A stretch of DNA of 64,000 nt from Limnomonas spitsbergensis (Eukaryota; Chlorophyta; Chlorophyceae; Chlamydomonadales), in contig JAYJMM010000074.1 of NCBI GenBank assembly GCA_037349105.1, forward strand, positions 186,001-250,000. The letters run 5' to 3'. The first letter of the stretch is position 1; every line of letters begins with the position of its first letter. The notes under the pieces were generated by a model. That model searched no databases, had not been told where the DNA came from, and saw only the letters and a program-made list of their open reading frames with translations. The translations under genes were made by a program, and so were the position numbers. Shown piece after piece: positions 1 to 12,800 of the stretch.

Positions 1-1084
1 CACAATCTAGAGACAGAACATCAGATGTTCAACTGCCTAGTGTTCATTGGATCATTGGATCTGTTTGCGTTGTTTCATAATTCAGGGTCACAACAATGCT
101 GGGCCAGAGAGTCATGAATCTAACTGCCTGGTGCCTCCTGGACCCTCCTGCCAGCCTTCTGTCCTAGCCACACCAAGGGTGACCCTGCCACCCTGGGGTG
201 GTGGAAGGCTCTAGCACACATGGTCGGGGAGTTGATTCCTGCCAACGACCACGTGTTTGGTAGTCCCGCCAGTCACGTTGCAGAGATTACACTGATTGCA
301 TGCATCATATTGACCAGGGTTGATATCCCTGCCTCCCCGAGCACCCGAAACACATCGGAGGCATTCACACCTGGCAACCCAGCGTAGGCATCGGAAACAC
401 CTACTGGTAGCTGCATTCTGTTTCAATCCACCTTTTTCATGCAATGGCCCACGAGATCCGAAAAACGCGCCTCCAATAATCTGCACTAAGCTTTTCAAGT
501 TTAAAAATCAACTACCGGCACAGATGTCATATGTGTCCAAGTGACACATCAAGATAGCCTACCCAGGCCGGAAAACACCCCCCCACTATCTGCACACAGC
601 TTTTATATACATACTTACCAGAACCAAGACAAAAACAAAATTCAGGGTTTTACCGTCCCTTACCAGGCTGTCGCCCACCCAGCCCAGCTGCCCTACCTAA
701 AGAGAGCCGTCACATGGATGGGGCTGAGCGGGCGGTTCTGGAAGTCACCTCCTGGCGAGTGCTGCTCGACAATGCCCAGCAGCCGGTCCACGCTCCTGCA
801 GGAGCCATCGCCCCGAAACCAATTCAACTGAACAAACTGAAACAAGCGAAAAACACAGCGGGAGGGGAACAACCACACCGGGATAATTGCATGCACAGGT
901 GAGCCAGCAGGGAATGCATGGAAGCATTGTCTGGGTTAAGAGGATTCCCCCCCCTCAAAAATAAAACATGTATATCAATACAAAAAAATCTGGTAACCCT
1001 CCGCTCACTAACGTAATGGGTAATATTGCCGCATTGCCCGTCTTCCCCTAACACTGCCACCTACACATCCCTAAGAGTCTGAGA
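1..1084. other. Upstream DNA without a recognised feature
   Basis: No convincing exon, RNA gene or repeat was seen. The short frames on both strands have no recognisable motif and no phase-compatible partners. Confidence 0.4.
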
Positions 1085-1340
1085 CCCCATCAACTATTTC
1101 CCAGCATCCCCTTCCCCTCCCATCTGTCCCCCCTCCTTCCTCCTCCCTTCCCCTTCACCTGCCCCCTTCATCTTTCCTCCCCTCTTTTCCATCTCTTCCT
1201 TCCCCCCCTCCCCTTTCCCCTGTCTCCTCTCGTCCCCTTACCCCTCTTTCTCCCCCGCCTTCTCCCCTTCTTCCTCCCTGCCCCCTCACCTGCCACTTCC
1301 CTTCCCCTTCTCCCCCCCTCCCCCGCCTCCTCCACTCCCC
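1085..1340. repeat. Polypyrimidine tract
   Basis: This is nearly pure C/T on the + strand (CCCCTTCC, CCTCCTCC words) with no fixed period. The Gly/Arg/Glu-rich frames on the other strand are compositional artefacts. Confidence 0.8.
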
Positions 1341-1714
1341 AGTGTACAACCTTATACGTCACACAAGCACTACCACACATTCACACCTGGCTTTCATGAT
1401 GTGGCTGGTGAGCTCAGACGGGGCTGGCGGCATGGGCCTGCCAGTGCCCTGGCCCTTCACTCGGGTTCGTGTCAGTTTCCGGGCAGCTGCCCAGGGTGAT
1501 GCCTGAGCTGCTGCTGCGGCCTCGGCAGCTGATCCTGCATCTCTTTTTCTGAGTGGGGAGAAGTGTGGCCAAGAAGGAGTTGCTTGCTGGAATGCTGGAT
1601 CATCGAAGGATGAGGACGAAGACACCGACAGGGGTAAACGGTTCGAATATATTCAAATGCTTTAACATCGAGACCGGTACAGGTCTTGATTTAAAAAAGG
1701 AACCGCCATGGACC

Positions 1715-1990
1715 TGCAGCGGTTATAAACCCTGCAGCACTTATATAAACCTGTAGCAGTTATGAACCCTGCAGCGGTTATAAATCCTGCAGCGCTTATA
1801 AATCCTGCAGCAGTTATGAACCCTGCAGCGGTTATAAATCCTGTAGTATTTATAAACCTTGCAGCGGTTCTAAACCCTGCAGCAGTTATAAACCCTGCAG
1901 CGGTTATAAATCCTGCAGCGGTTATAAACCCTGCAGCAGTTATAAACCTTGCAGCGGTTATAAATCCTGCAGCGGTTACAAATCCTGAAA
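1715..1990. repeat. 18-bp minisatellite
   Basis: About 15 imperfect copies of ATAAACCCTGCAGCGGTT in tandem. Because 18 is a multiple of three it forms an open frame reading INPAAV repeats, which is not good evidence of a gene. The variants are AACCCTGC/AATCCTGC and AGCGG/AGCAG. Confidence 0.9.
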
Positions 1991-2173
1991 GGGTCTCTCC
2001 TCAGCTCTTGCCGCTAAACATGTTCCAACCAGGGGGGAAGGGAGTCCAACAAGCCTGCAGAATAAGGGCCGCACACAGTTGAATCCAGACCCTGTTGCTG
2101 ACATGATGGTTATGCTGACGCTCCTCCTGCCGAGCTCCTTCCTCTTCTTCCTCTGTTGACCAATCGGATCTGT

Positions 2174-2222
2174 TCCGATAAAGTAGAGCTCAGCCCTCTA
2201 TGCTGAGCTCTACTGTATCGGA
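2174..2222. repeat. Perfect-stem hairpin
   Basis: GTAGAGCTCAG (2183-2193) pairs with CTGAGCTCTAC (2203-2213) across a 9-base loop. An outer pair, TCCGATA (2174-2180) and TATCGGA (2216-2222), extends the stem with one two-base mismatch. It could be a small fold-back transposon end or a structured transcript end. Confidence 0.75.
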
Positions 2223-2760
2223 CTGAGCATGACATGCTTAGTGCCCTCTCGTCAAGGGTTGTCCCATCACCAGGGCATGCGGGTCTCGCAGCACACCTCT
2301 TACCCCTCACACTTCAACCAGTGCTGTGTTTGAAGTATGGATGCTGGAGTAACAAAAACAAAATAAGTCGACAACAACACCAACAGCACTCTCCAGTCTC
2401 CACGTCACACGTGAATGCATCCGCTCGGTTTTACTTTCCTCGATCAACAAAAAAAAAACGCACGTTCACCCACTCCCCTCTCTAACATGTATTCAACAAG
2501 CTGGAACTGGTGACTTATTTCTATTGGTTGTCACCAATTCATGTTGCTCACCTTCCCCTGTCCACACACTTGTGCCGCCAGAGTCCACTCACTCCCCGCC
2601 CCCCCCCCCTGTCTCCTTTATCCACACTCCATACATTCCCCCCTCCTTAATTCGTCCACGCACTCCTACCCCCAGGCATCCATCCACTCCGTTGCTTCAG
2701 TGTCCTCTCACTCACCCCCCCCCTCCTCCGTCCACTCACTCACCCCCCTCCTCCGTCAAC

Positions 2761-3342
2761 TCACTCGCGCTTTCGGACGATAATGTGCAGCCATGTGGGC
2801 AGCTTGGGTCCCTGTCCGGCCTCCCAGGCCCGATGTGGGCCACCTGCTGAATGCTTCGAGGCATATCCTCCCTGGTGGTGTCTGGAGGCCGAGGGGACGG
2901 CACGGCCGCTGGATGAGGCGGTAACAGCTCCAGGTGCAGACCCCGCATCTGGAACGGTATCAAAGAACCTTAGCGCCTCCTTTTTAGGCCTTATCGGAGC
3001 ACCCCTGTCAGAGCGCATGCTGGTAGGTTTCGGGCGGAGGGCGTCTGCCTGCCCTTGGTTATTCGCTGTGGACGGGCCGGGGGCCTGCGAAGGTGGCACC
3101 TGCTCGGCGCCTGCGGTGGCTGCATGGGCGGGCATGGTGCTGTTGTGCCGCAACTGATGCTCTGGCAAGTCAGTCATGGAGATGGTCTGGAATCTTGTAT
3201 CCTCATGCGCGTTCCATAGGGTCCACCCGGATTGGTTGCGTGGGGCGCCTGTCCAGGCGAGCGATGCATCGCCGCGAGCGGCGGCGACTAGCGGCCAGAA
3301 TGAGGATTTCGGGAATGATAGCATCATGTGTTGCACCTTCAA
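2761..3342 (-). CDS. Doubtful minus-strand open frame (193 codons)
   Basis: This ATG-initiated frame opens away from the ARF-GEF gene, about 390 bp upstream of it. Composition is mixed rather than repetitive (for example RNQSGWTLWNAHEDTRFQ), and it lacks low-complexity bias over most of its length. I recognise no domain. It could be an exon of a divergently transcribed gene, a transposon remnant, or chance in GC-rich DNA. Confidence 0.25.
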   Translation of the reverse strand: MKVQHMMLSFPKSSFWPLVAAARGDASLAWTGAPRNQSGWTLWNAHEDTRFQTISMTDLPEHQLRHNSTMPAHAATAGAEQVPPSQAPGPSTANNQGQADALRPKPTSMRSDRGAPIRPKKEALRFFDTVPDAGSAPGAVTASSSGRAVPSASRHHQGGYASKHSAGGPHRAWEAGQGPKLPTWLHIIVRKRE

Positions 3343-3599
3343 AACATTAATTATACTGGTTTTTGCATTTGGAGGAGATGGGATCCAACGTGCCGTGCCA
3401 AGCTGGCATGAACGGGAGTGGCTGGCCAGTTTACGGTTGGATTTTCACACCTAACTTGAAAGGATGACAAAATAGATGACCTTGGCCTTGGAGGCTCCCT
3501 GGAGGGCAGAGGGCAACAGTAGCCGTGTCCTTAAAAGTTGTCAGTCCTCGTCCCGATCTGTCAACCAGTATAGGGTAATCTGGTTTACCAGAAACTCTA

Positions 3600-3727
3600 T
3601 TTCGTACATCAACATTTAAAGAACCCGAGCTCGTCAGTTATCCTCAAAGCACTGTTTCTCACTCAATCAATGCACTGTTTCCACAATTATTAATAATAAA
3701 GCAGCGGAGCTGCTTTGAATCGCGATC
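3600..3727 (+). promoter_or_regulatory. Putative promoter/5' UTR with inverted repeat
   Basis: An AT-rich block (TTATTAATAATAAAG, 3687-3701) is followed at once by an 8-bp inverted repeat, AAAGCAGC (3698-3705) and GCTGCTTT (3709-3716), ending 11 bases before the ATG. The AT-rich block could serve as a TATA-like element; this is inference from position only. Confidence 0.35.
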
Positions 3728-3880
3728 ATGAATCCTCCAGATCATGCCCAGGCCGGGGCGAGGGTGAAATTCTTGTCGCCTGTCCAGCATCGCCAGACGC
3801 TGCTATTGAACCATGCAATAGCTTCGGTGGAAACTGCGATGCGCTACAATGCCAAGTGGGCAGTAGTTCCTCGATACTAT
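3728..3880 (+). CDS. GBF1: Exon 1: start codon and start of DCB region
   Basis: Residues 1-51, ending in phase 0 at donor GTACGT. The stretch NHAIASVETAMRYNAKW matches the first conserved helix of GBF1/GNOM proteins (the family has a 'GAIKRNARW'-like motif here). The ATG at 3728 is the first in frame and lies 12 bases after a short inverted repeat. Confidence 0.85.
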
Positions 3881-6800
3881 GTACGTAACGAGCCAGAACG
3901 TGCTGAACGCAACGCTCTTCAGCCTTTTAACTTCATGCATACGCAAACAGGAAGAGGATCGTAATGAGCCTGGGAAGTATGATGACGATTTCCGGGTTTT
4001 ACGTGCAGAGATCCTCAAGCACTCCGGTGAGCGAAGGCCGAGGAATTATGCTTTCTGTACCTCGCGCATGCATGCTGTCTTGCAGCTTTAGTGCTATAGA
4101 GATGCTAACTGTTCGTGCACGTCACCTCAAAGCTTCTTGGACTGCCCCATGCCAACCATGGCTCGCCTACCCACAGCTACGCATGATCCATGCTAAGCCA
4201 CGGACTGAGTCTCATATGCATGCCTGCTGGATTGTGACCAGCTTTCTAAGCCATGCTTGTATGGAGACCTCCTTGCCTCCTGATCCAGCATGCTGCATGC
4301 CACAAGGCCAGCCCCATGCAGCCCCCTCTGCGCTCCCCCACATTCCAGTCCTCCCTCTGGAAAGGACTAATTCCTTCATCGACCACAAATCTCTTGTCCT
4401 TGCCCCATCGTTTCATCTTCTGCGCGTAGACTGGCGTGTCGTCGACCCCATGCTCTACCTCACCCCCTTTCTCACGCTCATCAAGGCCTCTGACATCGGT
4501 GGTCCCATCACTGGAGCTGCCGCCGTCGCACTCCAGCGAATCCTTGGATCTGATCTGATTTGTGGGTCCAGTGTTTTGGGTGCCCAAATTTGGGATGGCA
4601 CATGCATGTTCTGGTGGTGATGTTTTACTACTAGACGACATAGGGTGGGCGATTCCCGCATGGTTGACATGCTGAGGCAAATGTGTGCATGCATGCATAT
4701 TTGAGCGCATGTGGATGTGCATGCATGTGGATATACGTGCCCAATTTTAGTTTCTGGTAAGGGACCATCCTCTCAGACCCATTCATGTATGATGTTTCTG
4801 TTCCGGGGACACCCTCTGGTTCTATGTGGATGAGTCCACCAAACTAATGAAGAGCCGCCGAACATGACCATGCTGGAGGCCTCCGGCTTGCCCCCCTGGC
4901 CATATGCTTAGCCTGCAAGGCAGCGCTACATCCTCACTCGCAGCCCATATCTTCAATGGAAGCAACGCTGTTCCTTGAGGGACCTTGGGGCGGGCACGAA
5001 GTGTCGGCCTCCTGCGGGCCTTGTTGACAGCTGGCTGCGTTTTTTTGCTGGGCCACCATGATTTGAATCCCCCATGTTGCTGCATCGATCCCATCTTTGT
5101 CCGCGCGCCATGTGCAGGGCCCGGCATGGCCAACGCCAGTGCAGCCATCAACCAGATTGCAGAGGATGCAACTCAGTGCAAGTTTGAGAGCACCAACAAC
5201 GCGCAGGACGAGATTGTGCTTCTCAATATTGTCCAGGTGGGACAATGGGGCTCCGGTGCTCCGCAGCTTGGCTACATAGACATGGGCATGGCTTCATAAG
5301 CATGGGCATGGCCACACGGGCTCGCATATGTCTACATGGGCATGTGCATAGCCATATGGGCGTATGCATGGCCACATGGGCATGGGCACATGGGCACATG
5401 GGCATGTGCATGGCTCCATGTGCATGTGCATGAGCGAAGCTATGGGCTAAGGTATGGCTATATTCTCTTGTGCATGGGCATGGCCTCATATGCTTGGGTA
5501 TGACCATATGGGCGTGCGCATGGCTTCATGCGCATGGGCATGGACATGGCCATTTGATCTTGAGCATGGCTTCATACGCATGGGCATGCGCATGGCCATT
5601 TGGTCTTGAGCATGGCTACATTCGCATGGGCATGGGTAGGGCCATGTGGGCATGAACATGTGAGTATGGGCATCAGCTGGTGGTTTTTGGTTTATGAATG
5701 GTGGGGGCCATGGAGCATATGCATAGCGACTTGGGCAAAGAGTGGAGACATGGGCATCAGCCTATTTGTTTGAGTTTATGGTCTTCTGTATTGCACAGCT
5801 ACTTGTTGAAGGCATGTAGACAACTAGACATGGGCCCTGCTTGCTGGCGTTCTGGTGTCCCCCCCCTCCCCCCCAACCACTGTTAGTGGCAGCGGTGGGC
5901 TCAGTCGTCTTGTTTGGCATCTCTGCAGCCATCTACAGCCTTCTCCAACTGGGCCAAGCAAAGAAAACGGGAAGTGCACATTGCACAGGGCACAGAAAGC
6001 ACTCTAGAAAGTACAAGCAAAGATTTGTTTTGATATTTACTCAGGGAAACCCTGCTCCGCGCTCCACCGCTTCCTCTATGAAGCAGGGCAGTACACAATA
6101 ATGGAGAACAAACACACACGGAAACGAGCTTCAATCCGCACAGAGTAATATGCGAACTAGTATGACTAAAAGCATGGCATCCTAGCTAGCATATCTCTCT
6201 AGCATTAGCATGGCACTTCCTAAGTGCCAGCTCTGTTACACTCTAAGACCTGTAGTGCCGTCTCTCGCCCAGGTCCTGGGCCTGGCCGTTGATTGCGAGG
6301 CGGGCGTCCTGCTGAAAGATGACACTGTCTTGAAGGCGTTCCAGGTGAGGGTGACCGGCCAACCTCTGAACAAGGGCGAAATGAGTGGAATTCACACTTG
6401 GATTCACACAGCCAGTTCTGCATGCTCTAGGGTTTAGGGTTTGATCAATAGGCAGGTAGGATAACACACGATCAGGATACAGTTTGAACCCCGAACTGGC
6501 TTCTTGTCCCAGATTTTAGGCATGGACTTGACCAGCATTGTCATGGCCGAGGGCGATTGACACACGACCCCAAAACCTCCCCTGCCAAAAGGCGTTGCAC
6601 ATACGGGAGGGCACAATGCATGAGGAGGGTGTGCTGCAATGACTGTCAGGGCGGGCACAGTGCGGAAGGGTGGGGAGCTGCGACCATTCCACAATGTCCA
6701 GCGGCTCATCTCACAGTGCCTAGTTCAGGGTTTAGGGTTTCGCCTTAATCCCCGCCATCCTGCTGTGCGATCCCCTAAGCCCTAAGTCGCCACCGGTATA

Positions 6801-9800
6801 CCGGAGCGCTTTATGTGCTATCTCCTGGACACCTGGGGTGACATTCATGTCCAGAAAGGTCGTTCCTGTCATCAAGCGGCCTTGCGCCGTGCCTGTCTGT
6901 CCAGTCCCTGTTAGAGTAGTCGGAACCCTAGGTTTAACACGTTGGCCAGGGTCCATTACCCCCTATTCAACCTCAAATCGTGTTACACCCCTGTGGCACA
7001 CCACTCCTTCAAAGATAATCACTGTGCCTGACCGGACCCCTAGCCTTTCAGCAGCACTTGCATCTAAGAGGGGCCGTGCGCACTCCTCATCCAAGGACCT
7101 TTGAAGCGTTTTGCCTATATGTATATTTTTTAGGGTTCTGGCGATGAACTCCTCAAACCCTGTTGCATACCTCATGCTTTCCTCCAGGAAAACCTCAAGT
7201 GTTGGGTGACCCCATGAGGGCTTCGGGGTTTTATTTGGACCCCCCCCTCTGTCCGCCCTCGTGTTGTGTGAAGGCTGCCTGTCATCTTGAGGGTTTCATC
7301 GAACTCTCCCTCCCTGCCCTCCTCCCAGGCCATTTTCTTGTCGGGCGACCCCGTGAGGGCTTAGGGGTTTGATTTGCCCTACCCTCTCTGACCGCCCTCC
7401 CTCCCCTCCCTCCCCTCTCAGGCCACTTTCATGTTGGGAGACCCTGTGACCAAGCCCAAGGAGTATGGGGACATCATGGCGTATTACAGCAGACAGACGT
7501 GCAGCCAGATGCTGCGGACCGTGTTTACTCGGCTCCGAAACCAAGCGCGTGTCGCCATGAACCCGGACAAGGCGGCAGGCTTCGCTACGTCTCCGAAGGT
7601 GGGCGCCGTCCAGCAATGGGATGCAGCGGGGTGGAGGGCCAGGTTGAAGGGCGGGTGGGGGGGGGGTAAAGCGTTGGGAAGGGGGGGGGAGGAGGGGGGA
7701 GGGGTAAACCGTGGGGAAGGGGGAGGAGGGGGAATGGAGGGCTATGGCGGCAAGGGTGCTAGGGTATGCAGCAGGGTGAAGGGCCAGGTTGAATGGGGGG
7801 AAGGAAGGTGGGGAGGGGGAATGGACGGCTATGGGGAAATTCAATCCATGGAATCTTTGCTCGTGTTGCAGGTGGAACCTGTGGTCACCTGCCAACATGG
7901 CATCAAGGCCGCACTGGACATCATGGATTTCCTGATAGAGCTCATCAAGAAGGAGCCAGAGGTCAGTGTGAAGGGTGGGATGGGTCTAGGGTTCATACAG
8001 CTCATCAAAAAGGAGCCAGAGGTCAGTGTGAAGGGTGGGATGGGTCTAGGGTTCATACAGCTCATCAAAAAGGAGCCAGAGGTCAGTGTGAAGGGTGGGA
8101 TGGGGTTATGGGTTAGGGTGAAGGGTTCATAGAGTCCATGGAGAAGGAGCCAGATGTCAGTGTTGAAGGTGGGATGGCATTCAAAATCCCCCCTTTCTCC
8201 CACTCCCACCTCTCGCCCACCCCTCCCCCAATCCTGATGGAGCTAGAGATCAGTGTGGAGGGTCGGATGTCAGCGTCCATTGAGTAACAGAGGAACCCGA
8301 TTTTAGGCGAGTCGGGTAATGGCAGGCTTTTTCTTTTGAAAAGGGCATCATGGACTTATAATTGTAGTTAAACACCACAAAACGGGGGCTTCTGTGTCAG
8401 TCGTTGTTGTTATTGTTGTTGTCATTTAGTCACAGCTCAAGGGCCATCATTTGATATTCCTGTTTGTGTTCAGTCTCATCTCAAGAGCCAAGATTTCTTG
8501 ATGTTTTTGTCGTTGTTGGTGGCTTTACATCCCCAGAGCCAGAGCCAGCAGTTGTTGGTTATGTGTTACTTCATTCCAAGTCTCATCCAGACCATGCAAT
8601 TTTTGAATGGGCCATGCAGCACAAATAGGAATCACAGAGGAAGAAAGAAAGTCTACGCACTCCGCCGCAGCATAAGGCGTCAGGACCGCTCGACCCACAG
8701 CAGCTCTATCCTGAAGTAGGATAGCCCACTCACTAATAGGAATCACAGATGAACCTAGCCAGCAGTTGTTGTAACCCTGTGTAACCCTATGGTAACCCTA
8801 GAGTAACCCTGTGTAACCCTAGTGTAACCCTGTGTAACCCTAGGGTTACCCTGTGTAACCCTAGGGTAACATTGTGAAACCCTAGGGTAACCCTGTGTAA
8901 CCCTAGGGTAACCATGTGTAACCCTAGGGTAACGCTGTGTAACCCTAGGATAACCCTGTGTAACCCTAGGATAACCCTGTGTAACCCTAGGGCAACCCTG
9001 TGTAACCCTAGGGTATCCCTGTGTAACCCTAGTGTAACCCTGTGTAACCCTAGTGTAACCCTGTGTAACCCTAGGGTAACCCTGTGTAACCCTAGGGTAA
9101 CCCTGTGTAACCCTAGGGTAACCCTGTGTAACCCTAGGATAACCCTGTGTTACCCTAGGGTAACCGTGTGAAACCCTAGGGTAACCCTGTGTAACCCTAG
9201 GGTAACCCTGTGTAACCCTAGGGTAACCCTGTGTAACCCTAGGGTAACCTTCTGAAACCCTAGGGTAACCTTGTGTAATCCTAGGGTAACCCTGTGTAAT
9301 CCTAGGGTAACCCTGTTTAATCCTAGGGTAACCATGTGTAATCCTAGGGTAACCTTGTGTAATCCTAGGATAACCTTGTGTAATCCTAGGGTCACCTTGT
9401 GTAACCCTAGGGTAACCTTGTGAAACCCTAGGGTAACCTTGTGTAATTCTAGGGTAACCCTGTGTAACCCTAGGGTAACCTTGTGTAATCATACGGTAAC
9501 CTTGTGTAATCATAGGGTAACCCTGTGTAACCCTAGGGTAACCCTGTGTAATCCTAGGGTAACCATGTGTAATCCTAGGGTAACCATGTGTAACCCTAGG
9601 GTAACCCTGTGTAACCCTAGGGTAACCCTGTGTAATCCTAGGGTAACCCTGTGTAATCCTAGGGTAACCCTGTGTAATCCTAGGGTAACCCTGTGTAACC
9701 CTAGGGTAACCCTGTGTAATCCTAGGATAACCCTGTGTAATCCTAGGGTAACCCTGTGTAACCCTAGGGTAACCCTGTGTTACCCTAGGGTAACCTTGTG

Positions 9801-12800
9801 TAATTCTAGGGTAACCTTGTGAAACCCTAGGGTAACCCTGTGTAACCCTAGGGTAACCTTGTGTAACCCTAGGGTAACCCTGTGTAACCCTAGGGTAACC
9901 TTGTGTAACCCTAGGGTAACCTTGTGTAACCCTAGGGTAACCCTGTGTAACCCTAGGGTAACCTTGTGAAACCCTAGGGTAACCCTGTGTAATCCTAGGG
10001 TAACCTTGTGTTCAGTTGACATCGGTCATGGCATCAGAGATCTTGCATAATACACTGGAATATAACATCATCTGCAAAGTTAGAGGGCGCAACATAGTGG
10101 GTGAGCGACGGATAATATCTGCCTACCTAAGGACGTTCCGGAGCAACAACTTCCTAATTGGCCCCAATGGAAGCAGCTTGGAGCAGTTCCTGGCGGCATT
10201 GAAACACGGTCATCTGCAAAATGCGCGTTTGCTGATGAATGACGCATGTGTAGCGGACATCGACGCAGTAGCTAGGGCAGCACACACGGCTGAGAGACTG
10301 GGGCAAACGGACCATGTCCATCTGATGCACGGTCATCCTATCATAGCTGCCATGCGGAAGCGCATCAATCTTATGTGGGCCTCCCATGCCCTGTCGCTCA
10401 CATCCTGACAAGGTGTGTGTCACAGGGCAGTTACGGACCTTAGAATTCTACTCGGCCGGAGCCCGGTCAGCCGAACTGCCGTCGGAAATTGGTCGGCCGG
10501 AATACATATTTTTTAATTTTTTTCAGCCGAGTCTGTCTTTATTTTTCTTCGGTCGGGAGGAATAGCCGTTCATACCGTATTGCATCACGTATTATTACTA
10601 CCGATACTTAGAAGCACGTACTTACACAAAAATATTTCATATAACACGAATATTTGTCACATCAGCCGGTTCCTTGTTATTCTGCAACACCTCTATAAAA
10701 CCGTGCCAAAATATCTAGTTTGAGAGCTGGTCTAGGGGCCGGTCGTCATCTGAGTCCTCTGAAGGCTCCTCTACATACTCCTCACTCTCCGGACCATCCA
10801 CGATATCCTCGAGGGGAATCTCACCCTCATCGTGGCCATCAGCCAAAGTAGGGCCCAGCATATCCATCATAATACCATTAACTGACTCGTTGAGCTCAAC
10901 TACCAAGAGAGGTGCATGACCTCCCTCTCGGAGGGCACTCCGCATCATGACAGCCACAGCCTTATCACGCAAATCCTCTGACACATTCTGAAAACTGAAA
11001 TCACTGCCCCTAACACGCCTGAGGCCTGCCATTTTCACCCTCATCAAAGAGTCGACGGTGAGGATGCGCAAACTATTAGAAAGACGGGTCTTGAAAATGC
11101 GGTGCACGCTAAATCCACGCTCCATCGTAGCATTTTGCATGGGCATAGCCATGCACACGTGCAACAACTGCACAAAGTGTGCACCCAAGGCGGCTGATTC
11201 CTAATCCTGAAAATTCTGCAGCCAGCACTGCCGGAATTCAAGCTCTGGGTAAGATTCCACCTTTTCCCACACCAGCTCCTTCATCTTCGCAAACTCCTCA
11301 TCGAGGGTCGAGCAAAACTGAACACCACTCTCAACAAAAAATGACTTAAATGGATCCATGGCATACTGCGCCTTGATCAAGCGCCACTCAGCGTCAAACA
11401 AGCGACCCAAACATTGGCCCTGGAAAGCGTTAGAAGGCTGGGGTACCTCCTTTTGTATTTCGATCGGATTGTCTGATTCGGACATGTTGAGTGTTGGCCG
11501 AACGCGAATTCAAAATGGTCAAAAATGGCCTGCCTTCGGCCGAACCCCCACCTCAGATTCGGCCTTCGGCCGAACCACCCTTCCGCACCCTTCGGCTACG
11601 GTCGGCCTTCGGCCGACCCCCCCTTCTTTTTCGTTTGGCCAGTGCCGAGTCGCCCCTAGCGGGGCGATCGGCCATATTTTTTTTTGCCATCCTGGTCGGC
11701 CGCCGATCGGCTTTAACTGCCCTGGTGTGTCATACCTCATTCGCCGAGGCTGTTGGCTGACATGCGCATTTGGGCCATACCCAAAGGCGTCCGCGCATTC
11801 AAGACAGTGGGCCTAGCAATTCACGCCGAGATGTTGCGTAGAACGAAGACCTCTGCGAACTATTGGTTCCCCTGAAGAATACCTAATTTGTCCTGATATC
11901 CATAATTAAATGCGAAGACATAGAGGATTTTCCTGAACACCACCAGCCTGTTCCATGCTTTAAGTTCCCCCATGCTGATGGTGCATTATCTTGCACAACC
12001 AACGTAGGAGCTTCAGGTGTATGTGTAATTAGGCTGATGATTAATGAGCAGTATACACCTAAAGCTCCTACGTTGGTTGTGCAAGATAAGGCACCATCAG
12101 CATGGGGGAACTTAAAGCATGGAACAGGCTGGTGGTGTTCAGGAAAAGGCATCATTCCATCCTCTATGTCTTCGCATCTAATTATGGATCTCAGGACAAA
12201 TTAGGTCTTCTTCAGGGGAACCAATAGTTCGCAGAGGTCTTCGTTCTACGCAGCATCTCGGCGTGAATTGCTAGGCCCACTGTCTTGAATGTGCGGACAC
12301 CTTTGGGTATGGCCCATAATGTGCATGTCAGCGAACAACTTGTGCGAATGAGGTATGACACACACCTTGTCACACACCTTGTCATGCCCTGTGTTACCCT
12401 AGGATAACCTAGGGTAACCCTGTGTAACCCTAGGGTAACCATGTGTTACCCTAGTGTAACCCTAGGATAACCCTAGAGTAACCCTGTGTTACCTTAGGGT
12501 AACCCTAGATTAACCCTGTGTAATCCTATGGTAACCCTGTGTAACTCTATGGCAACCCTAGAGTAACCATGTGTAACCCTAGTGTAACACTAGAGTAACC
12601 ACATGTAACCCTAGGATAACCCTGTGTAACCCTAGGGTAACCCTAGAGTAGCCCTGTGTAACCCTAGGGTAACCCTGTGATCCTGCAGAGTGGCGAAGAT
12701 GGTTGTGCACGACCTCATACGCCTCGATTTTAGGTTGATGGCTTTTGCACATGCACTTCTTTTAACTTGTTGGCACTTCCTGGTGCACTTCCTGGTGCAC

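Noticed and set aside
4985..5299. An independent gene starting at the ATG at 4985
   Set aside because: The conserved part begins only after a TGTGCAG acceptor at 5117 and joins exon 3 in phase; upstream codons are intron.
8755..10022. Long frames on both strands (PRVTQGY and LCNPRVT repeats)
   Set aside because: The 21-bp period keeps frames open; the array is an intron satellite.
12690..12735. Small exon after the 21-bp satellite (GTGGCGAAGATGGTTGTGC region)
   Set aside because: Not needed for the family alignment, and including it breaks the phase 0 join between exons 7 and 8.
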